Origin: Caulobacter henricii
GTDB taxonomy: Bacteria; Pseudomonadota; Alphaproteobacteria; Caulobacterales; Caulobacteraceae
Assembly: GCF_001414055.1 (NCBI RefSeq)
Contig: NZ_CP013002.1
Span: forward strand, 2,666,001 to 2,730,000
Direction of reading: 5' to 3'
DNA length: 64,000 nt
In this document: positions 42,742 to 50,694 of the stretch, piece by piece
Position numbering within the stretch: position 1 is the first letter of the stretch
Layout of the letters: each line of letters starts with the position of its first letter
The notes under the pieces: model-generated
What the model was told of the DNA's origin: nothing
The model's input: the letters and a program-made list of their open reading frames with translations, nothing else
Databases searched by the model: none
Translations under genes and position numbers: made by a program

Positions 42742-43728
42742 TCAGTCGCGGGGGGTCAGGTGGATCGAACCCTCGGCGTCACGGGTGGCGCGGACTGGAA
42801 AGGTGTTGGTCAGGGCGGAGACGAAGCTGTTGGGCTCAGTGCTCTGGAAGTATCCCGCCAGCCTCAGTCCCGACACCCGAGGATCATCCACGGAGATCTG
42901 CTGGCGATTGTAACGATTGAACTCGGCGACGGCCTGCTCAAGCGTCTGGCCGTTCAGGGCGATGGCACCCTGACGCCAGGCCAGAGCGCGGTCGATGTCG
43001 GCCGTCGAGATCCGCTGCACGCGCCCGCCGGCCGGGCCATAGACCGCCGCCACACCCGCCGGCTGACGGGAGTCGGTCTCCGTAACCTTCTGATCCACGG
43101 TCACCGCTCCGCTCCGCACGGTGACCAGCGCGGCGGGACCTGAAACCCGGACGGCCAGCTGAACGGAGTCCGAGGCTTCCAACCGGGTGTCGCCGGCGCG
43201 GACCACGAACGGCCGGGCATCGCGCGCCGCCGTGAACAGGGCCTCGCCCTTGACCAGCCGAACCTCGCGCGCGCCGTTCCGATAGCGAACGACGACCTTG
43301 CTATTGGTGTTGAGCTCGATGCGGCTGTCGTCGCTGAGCACGATCACCCGCCGCTCGCCAATGGCCGTGGCATAGGCTGTAGAAGCCGTCGTGGAGATCA
43401 CGCCTGCGGCCGCAATGCCGATGCCGCCCACGATCGCCGCAGCCCGTGCCCAGACGACAGGACGGCTCCACACAGAGCGCACACGGGTCGGTGCCAGAAG
43501 GTCGGCATTGGCCGCGCTCATCCGGGGTGCAACAGCCCTCAGGCGCGCCATGCGCTCCCAGGCGGCGGCCTCACGTTCAAAGGCGGCTTCGTACTCGCCC
43601 CCCTGCTGACGCCAGGCCTCAAAGGCGACACGCTCGGACGGGGCGCAATCGGGGGCGTCCAGCCGGACCACCCACTGGGCGGCGGCCTGCCTTACGGCTT
43701 CCCGCCGAGATCCCGCTTCACGCGCCAT
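42742..43728 (-). CDS. fecR: FecR family anti-sigma regulator
   Basis: 328 residues. The cytoplasmic N-terminal domain binds sigma (AAQWVVRLDAPDCAPSERVA, FEAWRQQGGEYEAAFERE). One membrane helix near 90-110 (WARAAAIVGGIGIAAAGVI) leads to a periplasmic FecR domain (DDSRIELNTNSKVVVRY, VKGEALFTA). A C-terminal STN-like segment (GQTLEQAVAEFNRYNRQQI) should meet the receptor. It starts inside the 3' end of the sigma gene (37-base overlap), as expected for a sigma/anti-sigma pair, and precedes the STN-bearing receptor. The symbol denotes the family, not iron citrate specificity. Confidence 0.9.
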   Translation of the reverse strand: MAREAGSRREAVRQAAAQWVVRLDAPDCAPSERVAFEAWRQQGGEYEAAFEREAAAWERMARLRAVAPRMSAANADLLAPTRVRSVWSRPVVWARAAAIVGGIGIAAAGVISTTASTAYATAIGERRVIVLSDDSRIELNTNSKVVVRYRNGAREVRLVKGEALFTAARDARPFVVRAGDTRLEASDSVQLAVRVSGPAALVTVRSGAVTVDQKVTETDSRQPAGVAAVYGPAGGRVQRISTADIDRALAWRQGAIALNGQTLEQAVAEFNRYNRQQISVDDPRVSGLRLAGYFQSTEPNSFVSALTNTFPVRATRDAEGSIHLTPRD

Positions 43729-44282
43729 GAACGCTCTTCCTCGACCTTTCTCGTCCGGCCGCCACTGCGGCCCAGCCTATCCGAACAGTATCGCAATCCC
43801 TTCACGAGATGCTTCTCTACCGTAGAGACGGACAAGCCGAGCTTTTCCGCTATCTCCCGGGGCGAAAGATCATAAACCTTTCGCAAGGTGAACACCCGTC
43901 GGCATTGAGCGGGCAGTTCCGCCATGGCCTCCCGCAGCTGGCGCAACTCGTCGCGGTCTACGGTAGCCTGTTCCTGGGTCGGCGCTTCATCGGCCAGGGC
44001 CAGGCGTTCGAAATCGGCGACCGCAGTGATGGTCAGAACCTTGCGACGGCGCAGGGCATCGAGAGCGGTGTTGCGAAGGATGCGCGAGGCGAAGGCTCCA
44101 GGATTCAGCACTTCCCGCCAGGCCTTGTAGGCAATGGCGCGGGCAAAGGTGTCATGCACCAGATCTTCGGGATCGGTTTCACCATCGCGGCAAAACCGTC
44201 GCGCATAGGCCAGAAGATCGGCTTCAAGCGGCAGGATCTCCCGCCTGAACCAGGCCCGCCGGTCTTCGTCTTGATCGTCCAT
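43692..44282 (-). CDS. fecI: ECF sigma-70 factor, FecI-like
   Basis: 196 residues from the ATG at 44282, with AGGGGG upstream; a TTG at 44303 is rejected. Region 2 shows ADLLAYARRFCRDGETDPEDLVHDTFARA, shown here only in part as DPEDLVHDTFARA, and region 4 shows LPAQCRRVFTLRKVYDLSPR and AEKLGLSVSTVEKHL. It should direct RNA polymerase to the promoter of the downstream receptor once released by FecR. The end is a basic tail (RTRKVEEERSWRVKR) that overlaps the fecR start. Divergent from a small unknown gene. Confidence 0.9.
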   Translation of the reverse strand: MDDQDEDRRAWFRREILPLEADLLAYARRFCRDGETDPEDLVHDTFARAIAYKAWREVLNPGAFASRILRNTALDALRRRKVLTITAVADFERLALADEAPTQEQATVDRDELRQLREAMAELPAQCRRVFTLRKVYDLSPREIAEKLGLSVSTVEKHLVKGLRYCSDRLGRSGGRTRKVEEERSWRVKRDLGGKP

Positions 44283-44532
44283 GCCTACCCCCTGAGGCAA
44301 CAATGACCGATCCGTGACTTATGGCAACGGGCCAGGACCCCATTTGGGGCATAGGCCAATGAAGCAGGCAGCCCGCGCTGCGGACCCGCTCCGCAATGAT
44401 CTCTACAGGGACCTTCGAAGCCGCTGCGGCCCCGGCAGATCAGCGATCCTGCGCGAGGCGGGAAAGGGCTCGATGGCGCCCCGCCCCCTGACTTGCTAAG
44501 CAGCAACTTTGATCAAGGACGCTCCAGGACCC

Positions 44533-44892
44533 ATGGCTCGCAACCTCTCCGGCAAGATTGTCCCGCCTGCAGCCGATGTCACGGCTGAAGCCGACAAGGC
44601 CTGGTTCGACGCCAAGCCCGAACGGGATTTCCGCCTGCGCGATCCGGCGCTTTTGGAGTTCAGGGAGCCGCTGGGCGATGCTGGCGAAGGCTTTAGCTGG
44701 CGGGTCCTGGTGGTCCGCCTGGACGGTGGATCACGCCTGCGCCTGCCCATCTCGCTCGCCTGGGACCTGCACAACGACCATGCCAGGGAACAGCATCTGG
44801 CCCTGCTGTTCGAGCAGGTGGCTCCCGATCAGGCCAAGGCCCTGAGGGCAGCGGCCGTCGCCAAATCACCCCGTGGCCCAGGCCATACCTGA
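44533..44892 (+). CDS. Small protein of unknown function
   Basis: 119 residues from the ATG at 44533; the frame is open from a TTG at 44509. No signal or membrane segment. The centre (FRLRDPALLEFREPLGDAGE, WRVLVVRLDGGSRLRLPIS) looks like a small beta-rich fold and the end is helical (ARQEHLALLFEQ-like, DQAKALRAAAVA). I do not recognise the family. Divergent from the FecI gene and followed by the AT-rich region before the cold-shock gene. Codon use fits a real gene. Confidence 0.6.
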   Translation: MARNLSGKIVPPAADVTAEADKAWFDAKPERDFRLRDPALLEFREPLGDAGEGFSWRVLVVRLDGGSRLRLPISLAWDLHNDHAREQHLALLFEQVAPDQAKALRAAAVAKSPRGPGHT

Positions 44893-45261
44893 ACGCACCC
44901 ATTGGGTTGAATTATCAGCCTACCGGCGGCCATGAACTCTAAAATCTGGGAACTTCAATCCAATTTTCGCCAGATTTTTATGGTCCATACAAAAATATTG
45001 GCGGAACTTTTGCCTTTCTGAAAATCTCTTTTCAGATCCTTTTTTATTCCTTTTTGGGCCCCTTTTTCTTCCATTCCACAGAGATTGCGTACGGCATATT
45101 TTTCAGGTATGGTGTCCGTATTAAATGACGATTTGGTTCGATTGCTCTCCAACGCTTTATCCTAGGATCGAGCTTCGAGCCCATCACGATCCTCTCCGAA
45201 AATTTGATCACGCGGCTTAAACTCGAGCCGCGCGTCCCTTTTCACCTGAAAGGTGACCATC
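44893..45261. other. AT-rich intergenic region and long leader of the cold-shock gene
   Basis: These 369 bases are strikingly AT-rich, especially 44930-45130, against about two-thirds GC around them. They contain a weak 7-bp hairpin CTGAAAA / TTTTCAG (45018-45035) followed by T runs, a promoter-like pair (separate entry) and a leader of about 140 bases. A 7-bp stem CGCGGCT / AGCCGCG (45211-45232) sits just before the cold-shock ribosome site. No gene is supported here. Confidence 0.6.
45085..45113 (+). promoter_or_regulatory. Probable housekeeping promoter of the cold-shock gene
   Basis: TTGCGT (45085-45090) and TATGGT (45108-45113) are separated by 17 bases. Transcription would start near 45120 and give a leader of about 140 bases, the long untranslated leader common in cspA-type genes. 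Confidence 0.5.
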
Positions 45262-45471
45262 ATGACGACCGGTACCGTGAAGTGGTTCAACTCCACCAAG
45301 GGCTTTGGCTTCATTCAACCTGACGACGGCGGCGCGGACGTGTTCGTGCACATCTCGGCGGTCGAGCGTTCGACCCTGGGCTCGCTGAACGAAGGCCAGA
45401 AGCTGTCCTACGAACTCGAGCGCGACCAGCGCAGCGGCAAGATGTCGGCCGGCCAGCTCCAAGCTGCCTAA
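45262..45471 (+). CDS. Cold-shock domain protein (CspA family)
   Basis: 69 residues from the ATG at 45262 with AAAGGTG upstream; a GTG at 45253 is less likely. It is a complete single cold-shock domain: [20 protein letters not shown] with RNP1 KGFGFIQ, and RNP2 VFVHISAVE. It binds single-stranded RNA or DNA and melts RNA structure in the cytoplasm. The gene has a long AT-rich leader, suggesting post-transcriptional temperature or growth control. A UUCG-capped hairpin closes the unit, and a DUF6481 gene follows. Confidence 0.95.
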   Translation: MTTGTVKWFNSTKGFGFIQPDDGGADVFVHISAVERSTLGSLNEGQKLSYELERDQRSGKMSAGQLQAA

Positions 45472-45479
45472 GCCTATTC

Positions 45480-45505
45480 GAAGCGCGGGGTTCGCCCCGC
45501 GCTTC
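45480..45505 (+). terminator. UUCG-capped hairpin after the cold-shock gene
   Basis: GAAGCGCGGGG-TTCG-CCCCGCGCTTC is a perfect 11-bp stem with the very stable TTCG loop, eight bases after the stop. No T tract follows, so it may act mainly as an mRNA 3'-end protector or a leaky terminator before the DUF6481 gene. Confidence 0.6.
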
Positions 45506-45575
45506 AGCCATGCTGCCCTGACGATCAACCTCGAATGACAGGCGGGGTTCTCCCCCCTTCCCAATCCGAGGCTCT

Positions 45576-45935
45576 ATGAACGAAACTCTGCGCACCAACT
45601 TCTCGAACCGCCTCCAGACCGCCGCCGACGCCAAGAAGGCCCTGCTGGAGAAGTTCAAGCCCAAGCCTGCCGTGGTCGATCCCAATTTCGAAAGCCGCGA
45701 AGTCGCCAAGGCTGCGGAACTCAAGCAGGTTCGTGCCGACCGCGCCGATGAACGCGCCGCCGCCCGCCAGCTGGCCGCCGACAAGATCCAGGCCGCCGAG
45801 CAAGCGATAGCCGACAGCGCTGCTGCCGTTCTCAGCCTCAAGCGCGGTGCTACCAAGGAACGCAAGGCCCTCTCGGCCGCCGAAGCCAAGGCCAAGCGCG
45901 ACAGCAAGTATGCGGCCCGCAAGGCTCGCAACTAG
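45576..45935 (+). CDS. DUF6481 family protein
   Basis: 119 residues, almost entirely helical and highly charged, Ala/Lys/Arg/Glu-rich (RADRADERAAARQLAADKIQ, ERKALSAAEAKAKRDSK). The N-terminal TLRTNFSNRLQTAADAKKAL and the Lys/Arg-rich tail match the DUF6481 family, often found beside cold-shock genes in alphaproteobacteria. No function is assigned; binding of nucleic acid is plausible from its charge. It lies 104 bases after the cold-shock stop and has its own GAGG site, so co-transcription through the hairpin is possible. Confidence 0.8.
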   Translation: MNETLRTNFSNRLQTAADAKKALLEKFKPKPAVVDPNFESREVAKAAELKQVRADRADERAAARQLAADKIQAAEQAIADSAAAVLSLKRGATKERKALSAAEAKAKRDSKYAARKARN

Positions 45936-46312
45936 CCCCCTCACAGGACTAGCGTGCAGAGGCCTAATGCCCTCTGCCGAACCTTACCTTTTGCCGACCC
46001 CTGTTGCGGGGGCCGCTGGTGCCTCGCAGGATCAGAGTGCAGGACCGGCATGTGAATTTTGACGCCTGGATCGCAGCTAGGCCGCGCCGCTTGCAAAGCA
46101 GCCGCCCCCTTGCCACTCAAGGCCTTTCCAAACCGGCTCGACCGGACTGTAAACCATTGTAAAATCCACGCCTGAGCTAGCGCGTCGCATCGTTGAACAA
46201 GGTATTGCCCATGGGCGGACGATCATCTGGATCCCCCCCACCGGACAGGCGGACGCCCGCCGCGCGCCCCGAGAGAACCGGGGCGCGCGAAAATCTCTTG
46301 GCAAGTGAAGGC
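45936..46312. other. Intergenic region between DUF6481 and the OmpR-type regulator
   Basis: It contains a hairpin GCAGAG / CTCTGC (45956-45977) soon after the DUF6481 stop, a likely weak terminator. A perfect 10-bp stem CGCGCGCCCC / GGGGCGCGCG (46261-46270, 46280-46289) lies 23 bases before the regulator start. A plus-strand open frame through it extends the regulator but has no ribosome site or conserved residues. Confidence 0.5.
45956..45977 (+). terminator. Weak hairpin after the DUF6481 gene
   Basis: GCAGAG and CTCTGC pair around a 10-base loop that can partly extend the stem (GC/GC), 20 bases after the stop and followed by a pyrimidine-rich ACCTTACCTTTT. Possible transcript end. Confidence 0.35.
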
Positions 46313-47047
46313 ATGAAAGTCGCCCTACTCGACGACGACGAGAGCCACAATGCGCTGGTCGCCGGTCTTCTGGGCCCGGTGGGCTATGACTGTGTCAGCT
46401 TCACCCACCCCGAGCGCCTGCTGTCCGAACTCCGGCGCCAGACCTTCGACCTGTTGATCATCGACTGGAACATGCCGGACCTGAGCGGGATCGAGACCCT
46501 GCGTCGGTTGGGCGAGATGTCTACAGCACCGCCGCCAGTGCTGCTCCTGACCAGCCGCTCGATCGAGGCGGATCTTGTTGAGGGCCTGAACGCAGGTGCC
46601 GACGACTATATCGTCAAGCCCTTGCAGCCGCAGGTTCTGCTGGCCCGGGTCAACGCCCTGGCGCGCCGGATCTATCGCCCTTCCAGCACGCCCCAGGTGG
46701 AACAACATGGTCCCTATCGCCTGGAGCCCGGCGGGCACACGGTCAGCTGGGCGGAGCGGGTTGAAACCTTGACGCCCAAGGAATTTCAGCTGGCGGTCAT
46801 CCTGTTCAACAACCTGGCCCGCCCCCTGTCGCGCGACTATCTCCTGCGGCGCATCTGGGGGCAAAGGCCTGATCTGGAAACCCGGACACTCGACGCCCAC
46901 GTCTCACGCCTGAGATCAAAGCTTGAGCTGCGGCCCGCCAACGGCTTTCGGCTGACCACAGTCTACGGCTTCGGCTATCGTCTTGAGGCCTGCAACCCTC
47001 AGGCTCAAGCCGAGGCCAATGCCGGACCCGGAGCCCTGCGAGCATGA
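46313..47047 (+). CDS. OmpR/PhoB-type response regulator
   Basis: 244 residues from the ATG at 46313, preceded by GAAGG. A receiver (VALLDDDESHN, phospho-Asp in LLIIDWNMPDLSG, LLLTSRS, Lys in YIVKPLQPQ) is joined to a winged helix (LTPKEFQLAVILFNN, LLRRIWG, TRTLDAHVSRLRSK, YGFGYRLE). It should be phosphorylated by the CHASE2 kinase encoded two genes downstream. The four-base overlap with the LysM-FecR gene places all three in one operon. The targets are unknown but envelope-related genes are likely. Confidence 0.92.
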   Translation: MKVALLDDDESHNALVAGLLGPVGYDCVSFTHPERLLSELRRQTFDLLIIDWNMPDLSGIETLRRLGEMSTAPPPVLLLTSRSIEADLVEGLNAGADDYIVKPLQPQVLLARVNALARRIYRPSSTPQVEQHGPYRLEPGGHTVSWAERVETLTPKEFQLAVILFNNLARPLSRDYLLRRIWGQRPDLETRTLDAHVSRLRSKLELRPANGFRLTTVYGFGYRLEACNPQAQAEANAGPGALRA

Positions 47048-48405
47048 TGTCCAAGCGCGATATGGTTCTCGTCGCCGCTGGCGCCCTCGCCACCGGTCTC
47101 TGGCTGCCTGCTGCAAATCGCGCCGTGGCCGCGCCGCCCCTCGACGTACCGGTCGCCTATGTGGTCAAGCCGGGGGACACCCTGATCGGCCTGGCCTCCG
47201 CCTATCTCAACAAGCCCGATGACTACCGGCTGGTGCAGGCCGCCAATCAGATCGCCCGGCCCCGCGCCCTGAAAATCGGCTCGACCCTGCAGATCGACCC
47301 CCGGCTGCTCAAGAGCACGCCCATCAGTGCCCGCCTGAGTGCCGTCAGCGGCCAGGTCGACCTTGAAACCAATGGGGCCCGCACCCCGGCGCGCGCCGGC
47401 ATGGTTCTGGTCGAGGGCCAGAGACTGATCACGGGCAAGGGTGGCTTCGCCACCTTTGAAATGGCCGACGACTCGCGCGTTACCCTGCCCTCCAACACCA
47501 GCCTGCGCATCGAGCGCATGCGACAGACCCTCCTCAACAACGCCCCCCAGCGGGTCTTCCACCTCGATCAGGGCCGCGGCACAATTTCGGCGACCCCGAA
47601 CACCAGCCCGGGTGGCCGGTTTGAAGTTCGCACGCCGGTCTCGATCTCGGCAGTGCGCGGCACGGAGTTTCGCGTCGGCCAGGACCCCTCCGGTGGCCAG
47701 GCCCAGACCGAGGTGCTGAAAGGCGTGGTTGGCGTTGATCTGGCCTCGGGGTCGGGTGGCGGCGAGCCGGTTCCTGCCGGCTTCGGGGTCAGCGCAACGC
47801 CGAGCGGCGTCAGCGGACCAGTGGCGCTCCTCCCGGCGCCGAGACTGGGCGAAGGTGGCCAGAGACAGAGCGAGGCCATCGTCCGCTTCAAGATCCAGCC
47901 GGTCGACAAGGCCGTCGCCTATCGCCTGTCACTGGCCCGCGACGCCGGGTTCATCGACGTGATCGCCGAGGCCACAACCCAGACCACCACCCAGGTCCCG
48001 ACGGCCGAGTTCGGCGAAGTGCCCAATGGCACCTATTTTCTCCGCCTGACCGCCCTCGATCAGGGCGGCCTCGAAGGCTTGCCTGCGGACTACAGTTTCG
48101 ACCGCGATCTCGATGTGCTGGAGCCCGGCGCCTCGCCGAGCCCGCAGGCCGCCGGAAAGCACAGGCACTTCCTGTTCCGCTGGAGCGCCGCCGGCGAAGG
48201 GGTCCGCACCTATCGGTTCCAGTTGTTTGCCGACGGTGAAACAGCCTCGCCCATCATTGATCAGCCCGGCCTGTCGGAGCCGCAACTGACCCTGACCGAT
48301 CTGGCACCCGGCACCTATGGCTGGAGGATCAGTGCCGTACGATTCAAGGATGGCGCTTTCACCGAGAAGGTCGGGCCGATCCAGACCCTGCAGATCGGTC
48401 GCTAG
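47044..48405 (+). CDS. Exported LysM-FecR domain protein of a CHASE2 kinase operon
   Basis: 453 residues: a signal peptide (about 1-29), a LysM domain (about 37-86; YVVKPGDTLIGLASAYLNKP), a FecR-type beta domain (about 110-215; AVSGQVDLETNGA, DSRVTLPSNTSLRI, SISAVRGTEFRVG) and two Ig/FN3-like repeats (about 285-360 and 370-450; RFKIQPVDKAVAYRLSLARD). It is periplasmic and should bind peptidoglycan through LysM. Its place between regulator and sensor kinase suggests it presents an envelope signal to the kinase's CHASE2 domain. It lacks a membrane anchor, unlike the anti-sigma FecR proteins. Confidence 0.88.
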   Translation: MMSKRDMVLVAAGALATGLWLPAANRAVAAPPLDVPVAYVVKPGDTLIGLASAYLNKPDDYRLVQAANQIARPRALKIGSTLQIDPRLLKSTPISARLSAVSGQVDLETNGARTPARAGMVLVEGQRLITGKGGFATFEMADDSRVTLPSNTSLRIERMRQTLLNNAPQRVFHLDQGRGTISATPNTSPGGRFEVRTPVSISAVRGTEFRVGQDPSGGQAQTEVLKGVVGVDLASGSGGGEPVPAGFGVSATPSGVSGPVALLPAPRLGEGGQRQSEAIVRFKIQPVDKAVAYRLSLARDAGFIDVIAEATTQTTTQVPTAEFGEVPNGTYFLRLTALDQGGLEGLPADYSFDRDLDVLEPGASPSPQAAGKHRHFLFRWSAAGEGVRTYRFQLFADGETASPIIDQPGLSEPQLTLTDLAPGTYGWRISAVRFKDGAFTEKVGPIQTLQIGR

Positions 48406-48408
48406 GCC

Positions 48409-50694
48409 TTGAACGCGTCGGAGAGACTGACCACGCCTGCGTCAGCCGCGCCGCGCCGGCGTCTACTGGTCTGGTTGCTGGTGGCGATCCTGACCAGCCT
48501 GGCCCTGGGGGCCCTGACCGCCAGTCCCCTGACGACCCGCCTGGACAACATCGTCTATGATGCGCTTCAGCGCGCCACATCCAGACCCGTTGATCCGTCG
48601 ATTCTGGTCGTGGAAGTCGATGAACCCAGCCTGCGGGCCATGGGGGCCTGGCCCTGGCCGCGCGACGTCCACACCCAAATGATTGACCGCCTCTCCCGGG
48701 CTGGAGCCAGAACCATCATCTATGATGTTCTGTTCAGCCAGCCATCGGCGGTGCCCGGCGAGGATGTGGCCCTGGGCGACGCCATTACCCGGTCGGGACG
48801 GGTCTTTCTGCCGCAATTCATTGAGCCCGGTGCCGGCGAGAGCGCGCTACCCCAGATTGTAGGCCCTCGGCCCGAGATCGCCCGGGGCGCTGCCGGTCTG
48901 GGCCTGGTACATGTGACCTTCGATACGGACGGGGTCGTCCGACGCATGTCGCCGTTCGAGCCACTGGGCGCAGACCTGCATCCCGACCTGATGACAGTGG
49001 TCCATCGCGCCACCCACGCAATCGACGCCCGCGACATCACCCGGGGTGCCGAGACCAGTCTGCTGATCCCCTTCGCCGGCGGTCCGGATCGCTTTGCGCG
49101 CCTGTCGTTCGCCAGCGTTCTGGCGGGCGAGATCCCTGCCGAGCTTCTGGCCGGCCGGACTGTCTTTGTCGGCATGACGGCCCCCGGCCTTGGTCCAGCC
49201 TTTCCGACCCCCGTCACCCCGGATGCCGCCAGCATGACGGGCGTACAGCTTCAGGCCAGCATCCTGAATGGGCTGCGCAGCGGCACGATGATCCGACCGG
49301 CCGGAGCGGGCAGCCGCCTCGCCTTTGGCCTGAGTCTTCTCTGGCTGCTGCTGGCAGGATTGCTGGTGCTGCCGCCGCGCGCCAACCTGATGCTGGTGCT
49401 CGGACTGTCGGCCCTGGCCCTGATCGTGAGCGCCGGACTGTTCTGGCAAATGGGCATTTGGCTGTCGCCCGTAGCGACCATGCTCGGCCTGGCGACGGTG
49501 TCGCTGGTCTGGGGATGGGGGCAACTGGGACGCGTCAGTGATCTGCTGGGCCGGGAATTGCGCCGCCTGCTGCCCGTCGCCCAGACAGCGCCTGCCGGAG
49601 GCTTCGAGAGCGATCTGGTCGCTCGCCAGGCCCTCAGCCTGGGGGCAGCGATCCACCGCATAGAGGACCTGCGCCGCTTTTCGGCAGACGCTCTGTTCAG
49701 CCTGCCCGACGCCACCCTGGTGCTCGACGTTCGGCGCTGCGTGGTCGCCGCCAATGCCGCCGCCCAGACCCTGCTTAAAGGATACCATCCCTATCTGGCC
49801 GGTGCCTCCGCCGCATCCTTGCTCAACAGCCTTGAGCCGCTCGGCCGGAGCTTTGACGAGTCCTGGCCGCCGGAAGCCGAGCGCATCGACGCCATCGACC
49901 TGCATCTGATCGACGGCCGCGCCTACCAGTCCCAGTGCGTCTATCGCAGGGACGAACGTGGGGAGAGTGCCGGCTGGATCGTGCGGCTGGCCGACATCAC
50001 CACCCTGACGGCCGCGATGCGCCAGAGAGAGCAGGCCCTGCAACTGCTGACTCACGACATGCGCTCGCCCCAGACCTCGATCCTGGCCCTGCTGGCCACG
50101 ACGCCCGACCTGCCCGACGAGGTTTCAGAGCGGCTCGCCGCCTGTGCTCGCCGGACCCTGGCCCTGGCGGACGGCTTCGTACAACTGGCGCGCGCCGAGG
50201 TGACGCCCGTCGCCATGGAGCCGCTGGATCTCAGCGATGTGGCGACCGAGGCCGTGGACGAGCTCTGGCCGCAATGTCGCCAGCGACGCATCGAGATCGA
50301 ACAGGATGGCTGCGACACGCCGCAAATGGTTCTGGGCGATCGCAGTGTCCTGGCCCGCGCCCTGGTCAATCTGATCGGCAATGCCGTCAAGTACAGCCCG
50401 GAGGGCTCTCACATCGGGGTTTCGGTCCGCGCGACCAAGGCCGATGGACGCGGCTTTGTCGATGTCGCCATCAGCGATCAGGGGCCCGGCCTGTCGGCAG
50501 AAGAAGCCGCCACGGCCTTCAGGGCCTTTCAGCGGTTTGACCGCCCCGGCTCCGAGGCCGCTGGCGGGGTTGGTCTGGGCCTGGCCTTTGTCGAGGCAGC
50601 TGCGGCGCGACATGGCGGCGGCGTGCTTTGCAGCAGTGCGCCGGGTGCCGGCGCGACCTTTACGCTCAGACTTCCGGAGTACCGACCGGACTAA
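48409..50694 (+). CDS. CHASE2-domain sensor histidine kinase
   Basis: 761 residues from a TTG at 48409, three bases after the previous stop; no ATG fits before the first helix. There is a membrane helix at about 18-38, a periplasmic CHASE2 domain (about 40-290; ILVVEVDEPSLRAMGAWPWP, TIIYDVLFS), three helices (about 300-385) and a PAS-like domain (about 430-530). HisKA has LLTHDMRSPQTS (His near 549) and the ATPase has NLIGNAVKYSPEG and GVGLGLAFVEAA. It is the sensor of the operon with the OmpR-type regulator and LysM-FecR protein. The stop overlaps the convergent lipoprotein gene by four bases. Confidence 0.92.
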   Translation: MNASERLTTPASAAPRRRLLVWLLVAILTSLALGALTASPLTTRLDNIVYDALQRATSRPVDPSILVVEVDEPSLRAMGAWPWPRDVHTQMIDRLSRAGARTIIYDVLFSQPSAVPGEDVALGDAITRSGRVFLPQFIEPGAGESALPQIVGPRPEIARGAAGLGLVHVTFDTDGVVRRMSPFEPLGADLHPDLMTVVHRATHAIDARDITRGAETSLLIPFAGGPDRFARLSFASVLAGEIPAELLAGRTVFVGMTAPGLGPAFPTPVTPDAASMTGVQLQASILNGLRSGTMIRPAGAGSRLAFGLSLLWLLLAGLLVLPPRANLMLVLGLSALALIVSAGLFWQMGIWLSPVATMLGLATVSLVWGWGQLGRVSDLLGRELRRLLPVAQTAPAGGFESDLVARQALSLGAAIHRIEDLRRFSADALFSLPDATLVLDVRRCVVAANAAAQTLLKGYHPYLAGASAASLLNSLEPLGRSFDESWPPEAERIDAIDLHLIDGRAYQSQCVYRRDERGESAGWIVRLADITTLTAAMRQREQALQLLTHDMRSPQTSILALLATTPDLPDEVSERLAACARRTLALADGFVQLARAEVTPVAMEPLDLSDVATEAVDELWPQCRQRRIEIEQDGCDTPQMVLGDRSVLARALVNLIGNAVKYSPEGSHIGVSVRATKADGRGFVDVAISDQGPGLSAEEAATAFRAFQRFDRPGSEAAGGVGLGLAFVEAAAARHGGGVLCSSAPGAGATFTLRLPEYRPD

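Noticed and set aside
44955-45152. Open frame of 65 codons on the minus strand in the AT-rich island
   Set aside because: It starts with TTG without a ribosome site, has AT-driven Lys/Ile/Asn composition unlike the neighbours, and overlaps the likely cold-shock promoter.
46193-46312. Forty extra N-terminal codons on the OmpR-type regulator
   Set aside because: The extension is low-complexity and overlaps a perfect hairpin; the ATG at 46313 has a good ribosome site and starts right at the receiver fold.
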